The position numbers and the translations under genes were made by a program. Source: Gonatopus flavifemur (lineage: Eukaryota; Arthropoda; Insecta; Hymenoptera; Dryinidae). From it: a DNA stretch of 64,000 nucleotides. The DNA is taken from positions 3,596,001 through 3,660,000 of the forward strand of contig JAFFJZ010000007.1 of assembly GCA_018340375.1 (NCBI GenBank), given 5' to 3'. This document shows, in pieces, positions 34,352 to 46,009 of this stretch (position 1 is the first letter of the stretch; the number at the start of each line of letters is the position of its first letter). The notes beneath the pieces were generated by a model. It saw nothing but the letters and a program-made list of their open reading frames with translations, ran no database searches and had not been told where the DNA came from.

Positions 34352-35150
34352 TTACATCAAGGCATCATAATAAAAATGATTCAAATCGGTTAAACTTGAG
34401 TATACGCAATGAATAAGATGAGAGTCCAAGGATGAAGGAGAAGCTGAATTTTGGTACTTGTATATAAACATTAACTTCGGTAATGTTCCATGAATTTTCT
34501 TTTGTAAATACTTTGTTTTCTCCGTAAGAATACGAACTTCACGTAGAAAATTCGTAACTGAACATATTTCCATGATTTCTATTTTTCCTCGGCAAAAAAG
34601 TGACTTTTTTATTCTCATTTTTCTTAAAAAAACATTATTTTTTCCACATATTTCGGTTCGTTGCACTCAAACTACCTAATTGATTAGTAACAACGGTAAT
34701 AATATTCATTGGCAATTCAATTATGTTCAATTTGAGACCTCATGCAACCACACAGTAAAAATTTTATATTAGATATTAGCATATTTATATTGTACTTTTT
34801 GGATATATTCGATTATGTCGCTATGAACCACAAGTATACCAGCATTCACCATACTCTCTCGTGAGGATGAAGATAAATATGTTACAATTTAAAATAAATA
34901 TAATTCTGAGCCTCATAATAAAGTATATCCCACGAGTACCATAAAAATATAGTAATCTTGAATATAAACTTTTCTCTGTGCAGATTGGCCATTTCTAGCT
35001 CGAGATATACCTTAAATAATACAACTATCATCGGAAAAAAAATTTTCAAATTAAAAAAACTCATAACTTGAAAACCTATCCATAAAAGAATTCTTTACTG
35101 TGATTTTCGAGTTCAGCGAGCCAAAATGCATGAGAAAAAAATAGTCGCAT
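34352..35150 (-). repeat. Dispersed repeat, copy B (carries a 230-bp insertion)
   Basis: Inverted relative to 14700-15350. It encodes a related 104-codon frame on the minus strand (…MRIKKSLFCRGKIEIMEICS then VTNFLREVRILTEKTKYL…). The copies align through 'gacctcatgcaacca' and 'gattggccat', which are contiguous in copy A and separated by the insertion here. No domain is recognised. Confidence 0.65.
34751..34980. mobile_element. 230-bp small element, duplication CA, with empty site in window
   Basis: CACAGTAAAAATTTTATATTAG ... TTTCTCTGTG, flanked by CA. The paralogous repeat at 14941-14963 reads continuously through the target (complement ...catgcaaCCAgattggcc) with a single CA, proving a 2-bp duplication. 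A related partial end (catagtaaaaattttatatt) occurs at 7357. Confidence 0.85.
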
Positions 35151-36134
35151 CGAATTTAAAAAATGGCTGTAAACTAGTGAATTCTATTTGAATGCGGTTA
35201 AGTGAACGCATAGCTCCATGGATGAAAATATCAGCTCAAGTTTCTGGAGTTTGAGATCTCAGACAGCATAACATGCCACTGGACAGTGTATGGACGGTTT
35301 AGAAAAACGTATGGGAGGATTTCTGGACGTTCAGAAAACGTCCTAGAGATACATTTCACTGATAGGGTTGGACTCTTCGAAAAGATACTCCTTAGATGTC
35401 TTGAAACAATTCGACCGGTTCAAAATATCCATAATATAACTTCCAAAGTGAGTGCTTGAAGTAATTTACAGATTCTTTGAAGATATCTCCTAGATATTTG
35501 AAAAATATATTCCATAGATATTAACAAATATTTCGGGAATAAGTACAATTCAGATAATATTTTTGATAGTGAGTTGATGTACCAAGTTGTCCACGAAGAA
35601 AAAAGTTTTTGATATTTGGATAGCTGAAAATGAACTGTGGTAGCTATTTTTCGGTCGTGGCAACAGAATTTATTGCTATAATAGCTAGAAATTCAGCTGT
35701 TGCAGCAATATTTTTAGTTATCCAAATATCAAATACACGGAGTAATTACTACACTGACGTAGCCAATACTCACCCAATTAATTATTAGGCAGGAGAGAGT
35801 GGCCCAACCCGGACGATCACTTTTCCTTTTCATTGCATCGAACTCTGCAATGTTGATCGAACGGCATGTATTGAATCCGAATGAATGTGTTATTAGTAGG
35901 TTGAAAAAGTCGTATGGCCCAGGGCAAAATAGTTTTCACGCTCCCCTTAAGCGATTAGGCACTTATAATTCTCAAAACAACTCGTTTAAGACGGTTCAGC
36001 AAGGAAAGGTGATAGATTCATAGACAGTTTTTGAGGAAACATCTCCAGTTCATATTTATCCGAGAATTCCAATTATTCACAGTTCCTCTCATTCTAATCA
36101 TCACACTGGCACTTTTCTCTCTCAGTTTACGATC
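35151..36134. other. Unassigned, with a short inverted-repeat fragment
   Basis: Positions 35608-35735 have inverted ends (tgatatttggatagctgaaa against tagttatccaaatatcaaat) with tagcta/agctat motifs between, probably a small element. Two short frames near 35799-36023 have no recognisable domain. Confidence 0.4.
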
Positions 36135-36920
36135 ATGTATTTCAACGTGACGGATGATGACAAAGGCTGGACGGATAAATGTTACAATCCTTTTAAGAAA
36201 CAAAATCACATATCAAGGGAAACACGACGCATTCCTGAAAACTTACTATCACGATTTCCCACGATATGGAGAGAATTGAGAATTTGTGACCGTTGTAGGA
36301 AGGAACTCATCCGACTTCAAGAAATGCCAGTTGTCAACTCAGACAACATCGATGACCTTGATCACAATATCCTGTTAAATGAGAATGTTCATAACCCTGG
36401 GATTGATATGGATCCAGACTCCTCAGAACATGGGGTACCTGTGGCGCAGTGCAATGATAAATATCATATGGCCGCGATCGAATTTCTAGAACAAATCAAA
36501 GATAACTTCAAATCATCAACAAGTAAAGCTGAAAAAAATCAACTTCTCACGCTTGCTCCAAAGTCGTGGAGTCACAAGCAACTGATGGAGGAATTCCAAA
36601 CATCTGACCGACAGGCTAGGAATGCTAACAAGTTAGTAGCTGAGTATAGGGTTTCAACAAAGGAAACCCTTTGAGTGTCCAGACTGAAGCTCTGGTAACC
36701 AAATTCTATGAAAGTGATGATATTAGTCGCGTGATGCCTGGGATGAAGGATTGTGTGTCTGTACGAATTGATAATAAGAAAGCTATCGTTCTAAAAAGAT
36801 GAACTCTCCGCAATCTGAATGAGTTATACGCTCTATTCCAGTCGGAACATGAAGGTATCAAAATAGGTTCCACGAAATCCACTCAACTCCGCCTGAAATA
36901 TCGCGTTTTGGTAGGGAGTA
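36135..36920 (+). pseudogene. 5' part of a transposon-like uncharacterised gene
   Basis: An open frame from ATG at 36135 runs to about 36674 and continues after a frame change to 36920. Near the N-terminus it has a cysteine motif (CYNPFKKQNHISRETRRIP, then ICDRCRKEL), then a hinge. It then has FYESDDISRVMPGMKDCVSV and FQSEHEGIKIGSTKSTQLR, ending KYRVLVGSS. An in-frame TGA follows LKR near 36799. These blocks belong to a multi-copy 'uncharacterised protein' family found in arthropods and Hydra. Its continuation (STHTVCVC...) lies at 42307, beyond a 5.4-kb insertion. The function is unknown; the repetitive distribution suggests a mobile-element protein. Confidence 0.7.
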
Positions 36921-37514
36921 GCATGGCCGGATTTACCATAGAGGTGGACTAGACGCCGCCGAGGACCCCCCACGATTGGGGGACCCCCACTCATCGTTTT
37001 GCAGGAATCGTCATTTGAATTTCTTAACCCTTATGGAAAAAAAATCTTGCTCACATACTTACTGCGGAAACAGTTTTGAAAATCAAAGGAATCCAACACT
37101 TTCCACACGGAGAGAAATTTGTAGTCAAATTTACTATGTCAGTATTGTTTCCGAGGAATCGCCTGACTTTCTAATGAATTTCACAAGGCTATATTTCCAT
37201 CAATGCTATATAAATTGTGACTTCTACAACAAGCACATAGCAATTTTTCAATCATCTCAATGTAATCAATATCAAAATAAATTTCACAGGAAACTCGTCA
37301 CAAATTGGAAATGGAACCTTTGTTGATCAAGTTCGACATTTTCATTTCTGTGGAAAATTTTCTTTTCACTATTCCCCTCATTCTCCTGCTCCACTCGAAT
37401 TTCAGCAAGTTTCGTGTCTCCACATAAGTACCAGACTGTTATTTCTCTGCAGTTTTACCTGCACTTGAACTGCTTTTCATTACGCATGCTGCAGTTTATC
37501 GAGGTCGTTTCCCA

Positions 37515-37680
37515 CCCACTGGGGTAGACCGCATAATACAATCCTTACCCTTATCGTATGCACTCTGCTCAGGGTAGACCCCATACAAGAAGCATATAGT
37601 AACCGCTTGCGGTCTACCCCGGTAGACCGCATACAACAATCCAAGGACCTACGTAGACTGCATACGACAGGAATACCAAA
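37515..37680. repeat. Cluster of ggtagaccgcata motifs
   Basis: Variants of 'ggtagaccgcatac' occur at 37523, 37574 and 37622, with one inverted copy (gcggtctacc) at 37608 and a diverged copy at about 37655. The core 'ggtctagcagaccg' resembles the ends of the TTAA-flanked element at 55587-55871, so they may be related. Confidence 0.5.
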
Positions 37681-38227
37681 TTCTTTTCCAGGTGGACTTC
37701 AATATTTTGGGGCGTAAAGGACAAAATAAAAAAAAAGTGTTTTTTGAATCACCCTAGTGTGAAGTCACTATAAGAGAGTCTGGCCATCTCGAGATCTGAC
37801 GACCGATTGGTTAAATTCCATGGAACCTTATTGTTTGTGAAATCGCCTGAAAATGGCGGATCCAATCAGAATCTTCATGAAATTGGCGGGATTTCAAATG
37901 TCGACGCTGATTTTTGGCGGTACGTCATCCTTGGCTAGACTCTGTCATAGTGATTTCATGAACAACGATGACGCATTGCCAAGAAATGGCGGTGCCCCGC
38001 CGATTTTATGACGATTCTGATTGGATTTGCGTCAATGCGGGACAATGAAGTCCCATAAAACGTGACAAATCGGTCGTCAGACCTCTATTTCAATCCCGCA
38101 GAGCATTTACCGTGGTGACGAATGATGTACCCATGAGTATGTAACAATCAACCTAAGCAAAGGTCTAAATATATGGGTGTTCTCATTCGTCATTTGTGAG
38201 TCTGTCGATCAGTAGAGGGAGCACTTT

Positions 38228-38421
38228 ACTCATGGGTTTTCATCAAAGATGTAGTTTATGAAAGATCACCAACGACCAGAGATGACATGAAACGCCGAAT
38301 ACGAACTGTCTGCCAAACAATTCCACGTCATGTGCTTTTGTCGTTAGAACCACATTTTCAGAGACGAATTAGGTTATGCCAACAGGTCAACGGTGCAGAT
38401 ATCGAACATTTGATACGGTGA
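38228..38421 (+). pseudogene. C-terminal fragment of a DD41D-type mariner transposase
   Basis: One frame reads FIKDVVYERSPTTRDDMKRR, then IRTVCQTIPRHVLLSLEPHF and QRRIRLCQQVNGADIEHLIR before a TGA. It aligns with the C-terminus of the transposase at 40600-41672 (FREPPTTRDDMKDRIRRAC, then CQRQNGTHFEHL). The rest of the protein is missing. The downstream 38650-38945 matches the terminal region of the other copy and ends acaccctgta. This is a 5'-truncated second copy. Confidence 0.75.
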
Positions 38422-38957
38422 ATTTTCATACATATTGCAAAGCGTTTGTCGTGAAAAATGACACACCTCTACAGTCCAGATAATCGGCCCTTTTCAGGGC
38501 CACAAAGATGTGCAAAATCCGATCGCTCAACCTCCTCGTGCCGCACATTGGGTGATTCTAATGGCGACGGTAATCCTCAGAAGCTAAAAAAAACACTGGA
38601 GAGTTAAATGCCGTTTTACACAGAAAGCAATACGAGTGTTTCATGAAACTCATTTTTTATCGATTGGAGCGCCATCTGTGCGTAATTCGGAAAAATGATT
38701 CAGACAAAAGTTCCTTGTTTTTCAACGTCAAATGTGAATCTGCAGTCAAAAATAGGGGATTTCATTTGAGAAACAAAAGTTGACCTCTGAATGACCTTGA
38801 AGTTGAGATCCGAGGCCAAAGTCAAGGTCACTATCAGATGTCCCCCTCGGAATCTCACAACTTTTGTTGAAAACATTTTCCTCCAAAACTCCTTGTTTTT
38901 GAGTTATCCCGATATAAGAATTGAAATGGGACACCCTGTATATATCTATATCTATAT

Positions 38958-40232
38958 ACAGGGTGTCCCGTTTTAATCTTCAAATGCAAATATCTGAAAA
39001 ACATGCATCTTAAACCAAAAGTACTTCATACCAAAGTTGTTATACAAAGAGGGGGCTACAAAACTACGATATCAGTTTCATCATAGATATGATCGATTAA
39101 AATGGGGTCAACATCATATTTTTAAACGGGAACCCCCACTTCTTATTGCATACCTTGATTCTACGCAAAAAACTGAGTAACATTTGTTTGAAACGTTTTT
39201 CTAAATTTTTGAAGATGGCGCCACAATCGATGAAAAATAAAGTCTATGAAGCAATATGCGGATATCTTGTGGAATGCATCCAAGAGCCGAAATATCTTAT
39301 TCGAATGTTGTTGTTAAGAGAGGGGACGACACAATGGTGATATCAGTTCCATAGTAGATGGTGCTGTGGTCAGTAAAACTGAGGTGAACTTCAATTTTTT
39401 AAATGGAAACTTCTACTTCTTATCGCATATCATAATTCTACGCGAAAAAATGAGGAAGTTTTGTTTGCAACATTTTCTGAATTCTTGAAGTTCAAACAGT
39501 GGAAAATGAGGTTGATGGAATAGTTCTACTGCATTAGAATAGTTACATTAAATTGAAGTCATTTACAATGTTTTGGACATGACATTTGTTGTGTTTTCTG
39601 TTCGATTTCTTCTCTGAAATCATTATTGTTTTGATTTGTTTGTTGAGCGTTGCTTCACACATAATGCAGTAGAACTTTTTCATCAACCTCATTTTCCACC
39701 GTTTCCATCTTCAAGAATTTGGGAAAAATGTTTTAAACAAAAATTCCTCATTTTTTCGCGTAGAATCATGATATGCGATAAAAAGTAGGAGTTTCCATTT
39801 GAAAAATTAAAGTTGACCCCATTTTTACCGACCACAGCGCCATCTACTATGGAACTGATATCGCCATTGTGTCGTCCCCTCTCTCAACAACAACATTCGA
39901 ATGAGATATTTCGGCTCTTGGATGCATTCCACAAGATATCCGCATATTGTTTCATAGACTTTATTTTTCATCGATTGTGGCGCCATCTTCAGAAATTTAG
40001 AAGAACGTTCCAAACAAATGTCACTCAGTTTTCTGCGTAGAATCAAGATATGCAATAAAAAGTGGGGGTTCCCGTTTAAAAATATGATGTTGACCCCATT
40101 TTAATCGATCATAAAGCCATCTATGATGAAACTGATATCGTAGTTTTGTGGCACCCTCTTTGTATAACAACTTTGGTATGAAGTACTTTTGGTTTAAGAT
40201 GCATGTTTTTGAGATATTTGCATTCAAAGATT
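38958..40232. repeat. 1.3-kb inverted repeat with cagggtgtcccg end
   Basis: Left arm 38958-39500 pairs with right arm 39715-40232: tgcaaatatctgaaaaacat with atgtttttgagatatttgca, and tacaaagagggggctacaa with ttgtggcaccctctttgta. Within each arm a ~290-bp segment ('aatggggtcaacatc...cttcttattgcata') is present twice. The left end starts tacagggtgtcccg, back to back with the end at 38945. Mirrored frames of 60-76 codons are artefacts of the arms. Confidence 0.7.
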
Positions 40233-42178
40233 GAAGAACCCACTTTCAAGGTCATTCTGAGGTCAACTCATGTTTTTCAAATGGAATCCCCCTATTTCTT
40301 ACTACCGGTTTAGATTCTACGCTAAAAACCAAGGAACTTTTTCCTCAAACGTTTTTTCGAAATCCCCATAGATGGCGCTCTAATTGATGAGAAAATGAGA
40401 ATTCTCAAACCCTCGGATTGTATTCTGTCTAACCTAATGCTCAACTCAAATTAAGTGTTTCTCATCTCTCGGAAATTGCCGTCGGCATCAGCGTTACCCA
40501 ATGTGCACCACGAGGAGGTTGCGCGATCGAACTTTACACATCATTGTGGCCCTGGAAAGGGCCGATTGTCTGAACTGGAGGTGTATCTTCGGGGACGCAT
40601 TAGGCATTCAAAAGATGTTCAAAATGAGTGCCGTTTTGCCTTTGACAAAGCGCAATTCTTTTATGAAAGTTCTCTACAGCTGCTTGCAACGTAGCAGGTG
40701 TTATTGCTGTGCATGCTCTTCTTATTCGATCTTTCATGTCATCGCGTGTTGTTGGAGGTTCACGGAATACAACATTTTTTATGTAACCCCACAAGAAAAA
40801 TCAGGCGACGTCAGATCTGGCGACCTAGGTGGCCATCGCACAGGTCCTCCACGGCCAATCCACCTTCTGGGAAACTTCTCGTCCAGAAATTTTCGAACAA
40901 TTTGCATGTAATGAGGGAGTGCTTCATCCTGTTGGAACCACATCCTTGATCTCACGTCAAGACTTACGTCTTCCATAAGAGCAGGGAGTTCAAAATGCAA
41001 AAAACGAAGATACTCCGCGCCAATCAGGTTTCCTTAAAAAAAATACCGCCCTATGATCCTGGAATCTACAATTCCGCACCAAACGTTCACACTTCAACGG
41101 TGTTGATGATTAATTGTACGGACCCAGTAAGGATTCTGAGCACTCCAATAATGGCAATTGTGCCTATTGAGAATTCCAACATTGTGAAATATTGCCTCAT
41201 CAGAGAACATAACGTGATGAGAGAAAGTAGGATCTTCTTCAATTCTCCGTTGGGCCCACGTGCAGAAGTCCAATCTTGTTATGAAATCCTCAGCTGTTAG
41301 AGATTGCACCAAAGTGATATGGTACGGATGATAATCCAACGATTTCAAGATACGCTGAGCTGTGGATCGAGGAATCCCGGTCATTTCCTCAATACCCCGA
41401 AGACTGATATGGGGATTGATATGAATTGATGCCAGCACAGCCAGCGATCTCACATCAGGATCATTGTCATCCACATAAACTTTCTTGTTCCTCTGTCATT
41501 TGAGGAGACCTTGACGAGCACGTTGTTCAAGAAATCGGATCGTAATGCGATTTGGACACCTCCGATCCGCAAAACGTCGTTGAAACGTTCTCACAGCTTC
41601 AACATAATTTCCCCGCGCTTCACCAAGACAGAACAAAACGTCAACAATATCGTTTGGCACGTAATCAGACATGATATTTAGAAATGTGTTTCCTCCAAAT
41701 GATAACAGAGAACTGAGCAGTTTGGGAATGCTGAATTTCTGAGTTATTCACACGTGAATCAAAACAATAACAATTTCCAAGAACAAAACCAAAACAAAAC
41801 ACAACCGACGGCAATTTCCGGGAGATGAGAAACACTCAAGAGTTGAGCATTATGTTAGACAGAATACAATCCGAGGGTTTGAGAATTCTCATTCTCTCAT
41901 CAATTAGAGCGCCATCTATGGGGATTTCGAAAAAACTTTCGAGACAAAAGTTCCTTGGTTTTTAGCGTAGAATCTAAACCGGTAGTAAAAAATAGGGGAT
42001 TCCATTCAAAAAACGTGACTTGACCTCAGAATGACCTTGAAAGTGGAATCTGAGGTCAAAGCCAAGTTCACCATCGGATGTCCCCCTCAGATTCTCACAT
42101 TTTTTTCCCGGAACATTTTCTTCTGAATCTATTCGTTTTCGAGATATTCTAAGTGACAGATTAGAATGGGACACCCTG
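40233..42178 (-). mobile_element. DD41D mariner-like element
   Basis: The right end (to 42178) is the complement of acagggtgtcccattctaat. The inner parts of both terminal regions (40240-40480 and 41825-42070) are long inverted repeats, for example gcgccatctatggggatttc (41910) against gaaatccccatagatggcgc (40360). The outermost ~110 bases on the left are missing, replaced by the inverted repeat ending at 40232. It encodes the transposase at 40600-41672. Confidence 0.7.
40600..41672 (-). pseudogene. DD41D (rosa-type) mariner transposase, multiply broken
   Basis: Starts at ATG 41672 (MSDYVPNDIVDVLFCLGEAR) and ends at 40600. It has an N-terminal helix-turn-helix region (DVRSLAVLASIHINPHISLR, GIPRSTAQRILKSL). 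The catalytic blocks are MFSDEAIFHN, WFQQDEALPHY and SPDLTSPDFSCG, with 41 residues between the second and third aspartates. This is the DD41D spacing of rosa-family mariners. The C-terminus is PPTTRDDMKDRIRRAC. An in-frame TGA follows GLLK near 41490, further stops lie near 41090 and 41040, and a frameshift near 40790 disables it. About 357 codons overall, the expected length. Confidence 0.8.
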
Positions 42179-42306
42179 TATATACACGTATACACGACTC
42201 GAACATTCTTATTTCAAAGAACCTCAATGTTTGGAAACCGGTCGCCTCACATAGCCCCCTCACGAAATTCCGCTTAGGGGCCCCACCATGGATAAATCCG
42301 GCACTG

Positions 42307-43255
42307 GGAAGTAGTAGTACTCACACAGTATGCGTTTGCGTACATCATCAGTTGATGCTGGAAAAAATGAACCTCTAATATTTATTACATGATCCCGAGA
42401 TAAATTTGATCAATTATCGTGATTGTTTGATGCTGACAATGTGTCAGGATGCAACAAGTCCTTGTCAGTTGGGAGAATGTCAGGATTGCCCCGGCATTAA
42501 AAAAATGGAAAATAATCTGATGCAGTCTTTTGATGAGGAGGATTTGGAAGGAATCAGACTTGATCCTTGCACCGAAAAAAAAATCAGCGACTACGGGCCG
42601 GCTGAATATTTGGTTGCCCGCTTTTGAATGAATGAACAAAACAATTCTATGGATTATCAAAAATGTTATTGTTGCATAAAAATTATTTTGGTGGAGGAAC
42701 TAAATTATATTGATGAATTTTTCTGAGGTGCTGTATTCGTATTATTTTCGCATGTTGACAAAATATTTAGCCGGCTCCTATTTATCAATAGAATTTGGTT
42801 GTACCATCCAAGTACTCCTCCGAGCGTGGCAACTGACTGATAGATGTACTTTGCAGACATCAGTAATGAGGTCTGATGACTTTGCAGATGAATTGTGCGG
42901 AAGCTTGTTGAAATTGAGGACCCATGGTTTCTTTGCTCAAGAGCAGTCATCTTTTTTCATAAATCTCGAATCAACATCGAGACCCAGATAACATGTAAGC
43001 TCGTCATAAGCTCGTCAGACTTGTCATTCGATTGTTTTTGACTTGTTATTGACGCCCTTGTCAGTGTAAGGCTGCTACAACTCTGCTGCAACGGTTTTGT
43101 AAGCTTGTACCCTTGTCATGTGTCAACTAGGAGGCTTATGTTAACCTTGTCACAAGCTTGCCTGACAACATTGCAGCAAGGTTAAATTGCTATCTGGGGA
43201 GTAGGTGAATTGATTCTGTCATTTGACTTCGCTGAACACGAATTTCGGACGTTTT
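42307..43255 (+). pseudogene. 3' part of the split transposon-like gene
   Basis: Directly after the hAT-type insertion the family sequence resumes: STHTVCVCVHHQLMLEKMN, then DCLMLTMCQDATSPCQLGEC and QDCPGIKKMENNLMQ. After a gap and frame change come LLRAWQLTDRCTLQTSV, DDFADELCGSLLKLRTHGFF and AQEQSSFFINLES. A 216-bp element at 42983-43198 cuts the frame, after which GELILSFDFAEHEFR follows. Cysteine pairs (CQLGECQDCPG) suggest metal binding. The conserved SFDFAEH could be the start of a nuclease-like core, but this is a guess. It is truncated near 43255. Confidence 0.7.
42983..43198. mobile_element. 216-bp small element, duplication GA (copy 2)
   Basis: CCCAGATAACATGTAAGC ... AAATTGCTATCTGGG, flanked by GA. 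It is the reverse complement of 15970-16185, with the same length, and inserted in a coding block of the gene at 36135-43255. Confidence 0.85.
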
Positions 43256-44040
43256 TTCGAACTCTGTACAAATAAAACGGAGAATATGGTTACCATCCAT
43301 TATTTCAGCATTTGTTGATTGATCTTTCAAGAATACAAAAAAATTGCTGGGGAAAAAAATAGTCAAAATTCACGAAGTTATAGGTTGGTGAAGTGGGGGT
43401 TGAAAAAAAAGACTGCTCTGGCATGCGTGATTTCAGCCCTTCAATCAGTATTCAATGAAATGGGAAACTATCCAAGTCCCAATTGCATCACTCGAATATT
43501 TTAGAAAATCCGGTCAGAGGGTACAATAACTGGTGCAATGGGCACTCCGTGCTGGGTATGCTACGTATAGTGATGAGTGCCTGAAGAAAGATGTTTACAC
43601 GAGGTTGTTGCCTTGAGAATTTTTCAATTGAAGAAGAACAAGTGGAATTTTCTAACAATAGGTGATTTTCATTCCTCTTGTTTCTATACTATGATTTGTA
43701 ACACATAACGAAAACTCAGCAATTCTCCCTATATTGGTGAATATAATGATTCCTAGGATATTTCTTGTAGCCACATTTTAGTTTCACTCCGCGCACGCGA
43801 TCCGTTATCGTGCTTCTAGCGTTCAGTCGCGGTGCGAAGCTTGTTTTAGAGCACAAATATTCCACAACACAACACTTGAAGCACCGTATTACGTCGTGAA
43901 GTGCCACTCAAATTTGGCTCCAAAAACTTCATATCTGAAAAACTATAATATTTACCATTGGACGGAGAATTGATAATTCTTCGTTATGGTTCAAAGATCA
44001 TCCTGTGGAAAAACAAAGAAAATCAAAAGTACCTATTATT
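43256..44040. other. Unassigned sequence
   Basis: No gene, RNA or terminal repeat is supported. The ATTATT before 44041 is the left copy of the target duplication of the next element. Confidence 0.35.
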
Positions 44041-45019
44041 CAGGGTGTCTACCAAAATTCAATTTCAAAATTCCCGGCTAATTCCCGACTTTTCCCGAAT
44101 ATTTTTCCTAAATTCCCGACCATGAAATAATTTTACAAAAATGAATATCAAATATCTTCTAAAAGTTCACGAGAAGAAATTTTAAATACCCTCGGCATCA
44201 TACTGCGAAAAATTATATTATTTAATTACATAAACTTTCAAAAATACTCTACAAATTCTTCGGTTTTTTCCTTCGTGAATAATGAAACTAACTTTTCGAC
44301 ACCTCCTTTTATTCATGTCCGGGAAAAATTAGTTACGAGTGTGATTTTTTGAAGAAAAATGTTCAAGCATTATGTTTCAAGATCATGTAAAAGATTTCTT
44401 CACGGATGCTGTTGATTGAGGATCATTTAAAAATTGTAAATACGTAAAACGAATTATAAAATTCAGTCTGACATTGGCCGTAGATAGGCAGCCCGGGAAT
44501 ACTTCTGCGTTCTCGCAGCATTTGCAATAAGTAGTATTTTTTATCAACCTCATAAGAAGATTTATTTATAAATATAAGATAAAAAAACTCCAAAAGTTCT
44601 TCGGGAATACGAAAGTATTACCTGGCTGCCCATAGGTGCCCATGACTATGATGGACTACACTTTACACAAATTTCAAATAAGAATTCAATGAAAAATTTT
44701 GTGGTGAAGTTATTGTAGTATGCAATATCGTCTTGTTTTAATACAATGAAGTTCAAAAGAACACAGTTCAAAACTCAATTTCGCTAACGCCTCACTCAGA
44801 GTTTGTGTTCAAAACGAAATGAAAAAATGTTGAATAAACTGATTTTCAATGCAACATCTACACTGTTAAAAATTTCTGATTGAATTTTCAATCACATGTA
44901 ATGGAAGCAATCTCCACTCACGCAAATGAAAAATAATGTACAGTAGCATTGAACATTCAATAACAAGTTCTTTAAATTTCATGCACGTGTTCATGATTGT
45001 TGAAAAAAAATCACCTTCA

Positions 45020-45081
45020 CAAGACTTGAACGCGGGGCGTCGAATTTGGACGCCGAAGCTCTATCACTCAAGCCACCGCCA
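45020..45081 (-). ncRNA. tRNA-like unit with T-run terminator
   Basis: Minus strand: GGCGGTGGCTTGAGTGATAG (A-box-like TGGCTTGAGTGATAG), a strong hairpin ggcgtcCAAATTCgacgcc, then the B-box-like GCGTTCAAGTC. TTTTTTTT follows on the same strand (complement of 45003-45010). The A-box wording is shared with 46746-46826. A Pol III-transcribed tRNA-derived unit or SINE head is likely; a working tRNA is unlikely. Confidence 0.5.
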
Positions 45082-46009
45082 GTCAGGTGGATGGAAGTAT
45101 TTTTTTACGTATATGATCTTGCGTTCATTTTTCAAACTTGTGAATCAAAATGTACATGTGATGTAGAAATACCAACCAAATCGTGTGATCTAACTAGTAC
45201 ATATTTGAAGTGAATATGTGAATGACTTCGTCAAAGCAATGCAGGGTGACCCAAGTTAGATAAACTGTATCTCAAGAGCATATTCTGCAGCCAAAATTTA
45301 ATAATTTCAATTTTTTGAAGATTAGTTTTTGTGAAATGGGTCATTCTAAGTTAAGAGGTCTCGTTCGGTAGAAAGAGCGGCGCGACATAAATGTTAGAAT
45401 TGCAATGGAATTATATCATATTTGTATTGAAACAATTGATTTGGACATATCTGCAAAGTAGCCAGTCAATTAATCAATTTCATCCCGTTTTATAAGAGAC
45501 CAGGGGAGAGACTGGATGTACAGGGAAGAGATGAAAAAAAAAACATAAAATAGAAAAAATCAATCATTTCTAATGTTAACATTCAATGGCAATGTTAAAT
45601 TGAATAAAAATATTTTTTTTTTCACTTCCGTTCATAGTAGGCTGCTATATTTTGTAGAAGGTATATTTTACCGTAATTAAATTCGTGAAGTATGATTAAA
45701 GGGTATAAATGTATATATTCACTGAACTGCGCAATGATTATTCATGTCTCAACCATTAAAATACTCTGATTCGACGTTTTTATGTCTCCCCTGACATTTT
45801 ATGAGCGGGGGAGAGATGACAGGGGAGAGACTTTTTGGTTAAAAAACAGAAATAAACATAACGGTATTCATCTTATGTGATTAACAAAGAGATAATAGAA
45901 TATATGCACAAACGTTAGTGAATATATGAATGAAATGAAGTATTCAAGCGAATAATTACAAAATGAAACGTACGTCTAGGGGAGAGATCACATTCACTCG
46001 TTCGGACTT

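Larger units (their letters stand above)
36922..42306. mobile_element. 5.4-kb hAT-type insertion with other elements inside
   Basis: The left end is CATGGCCGGATTTACCAT and the right end, read inwards, is CAGTGCCGGATTTATCCAT, a hAT-style terminal repeat. The flanks are gggagtag and ggaagtag, an 8-bp duplication with one mismatch, as expected for hAT. Deleting the element restores the host frame (…VLVGSS|STHTVCVC…). No hAT transposase is present. The interior is filled by mariner-type copies (38228-38945 and 40240-42178), a 1.3-kb inverted repeat and a short ggtagaccgcata motif cluster. Confidence 0.75.

Noticed and set aside
37751..37965. Inverted pair cactataagagagtctggcc / ggctagactctgtcatagtg as a 2-bp-duplication element
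   Set aside because: The inverted repeat is real but the flanks (GT and AT) disagree, so I did not list it as an insertion.
39146..40055. Paired frames ...RFSKFLKMAPQSMKNKVYEA... on both strands
   Set aside because: Mirror images within the 1.3-kb inverted repeat.
40455..41300. Plus-strand frames over 40455-41300
   Set aside because: Opposite-strand shadows of the DD41D transposase.
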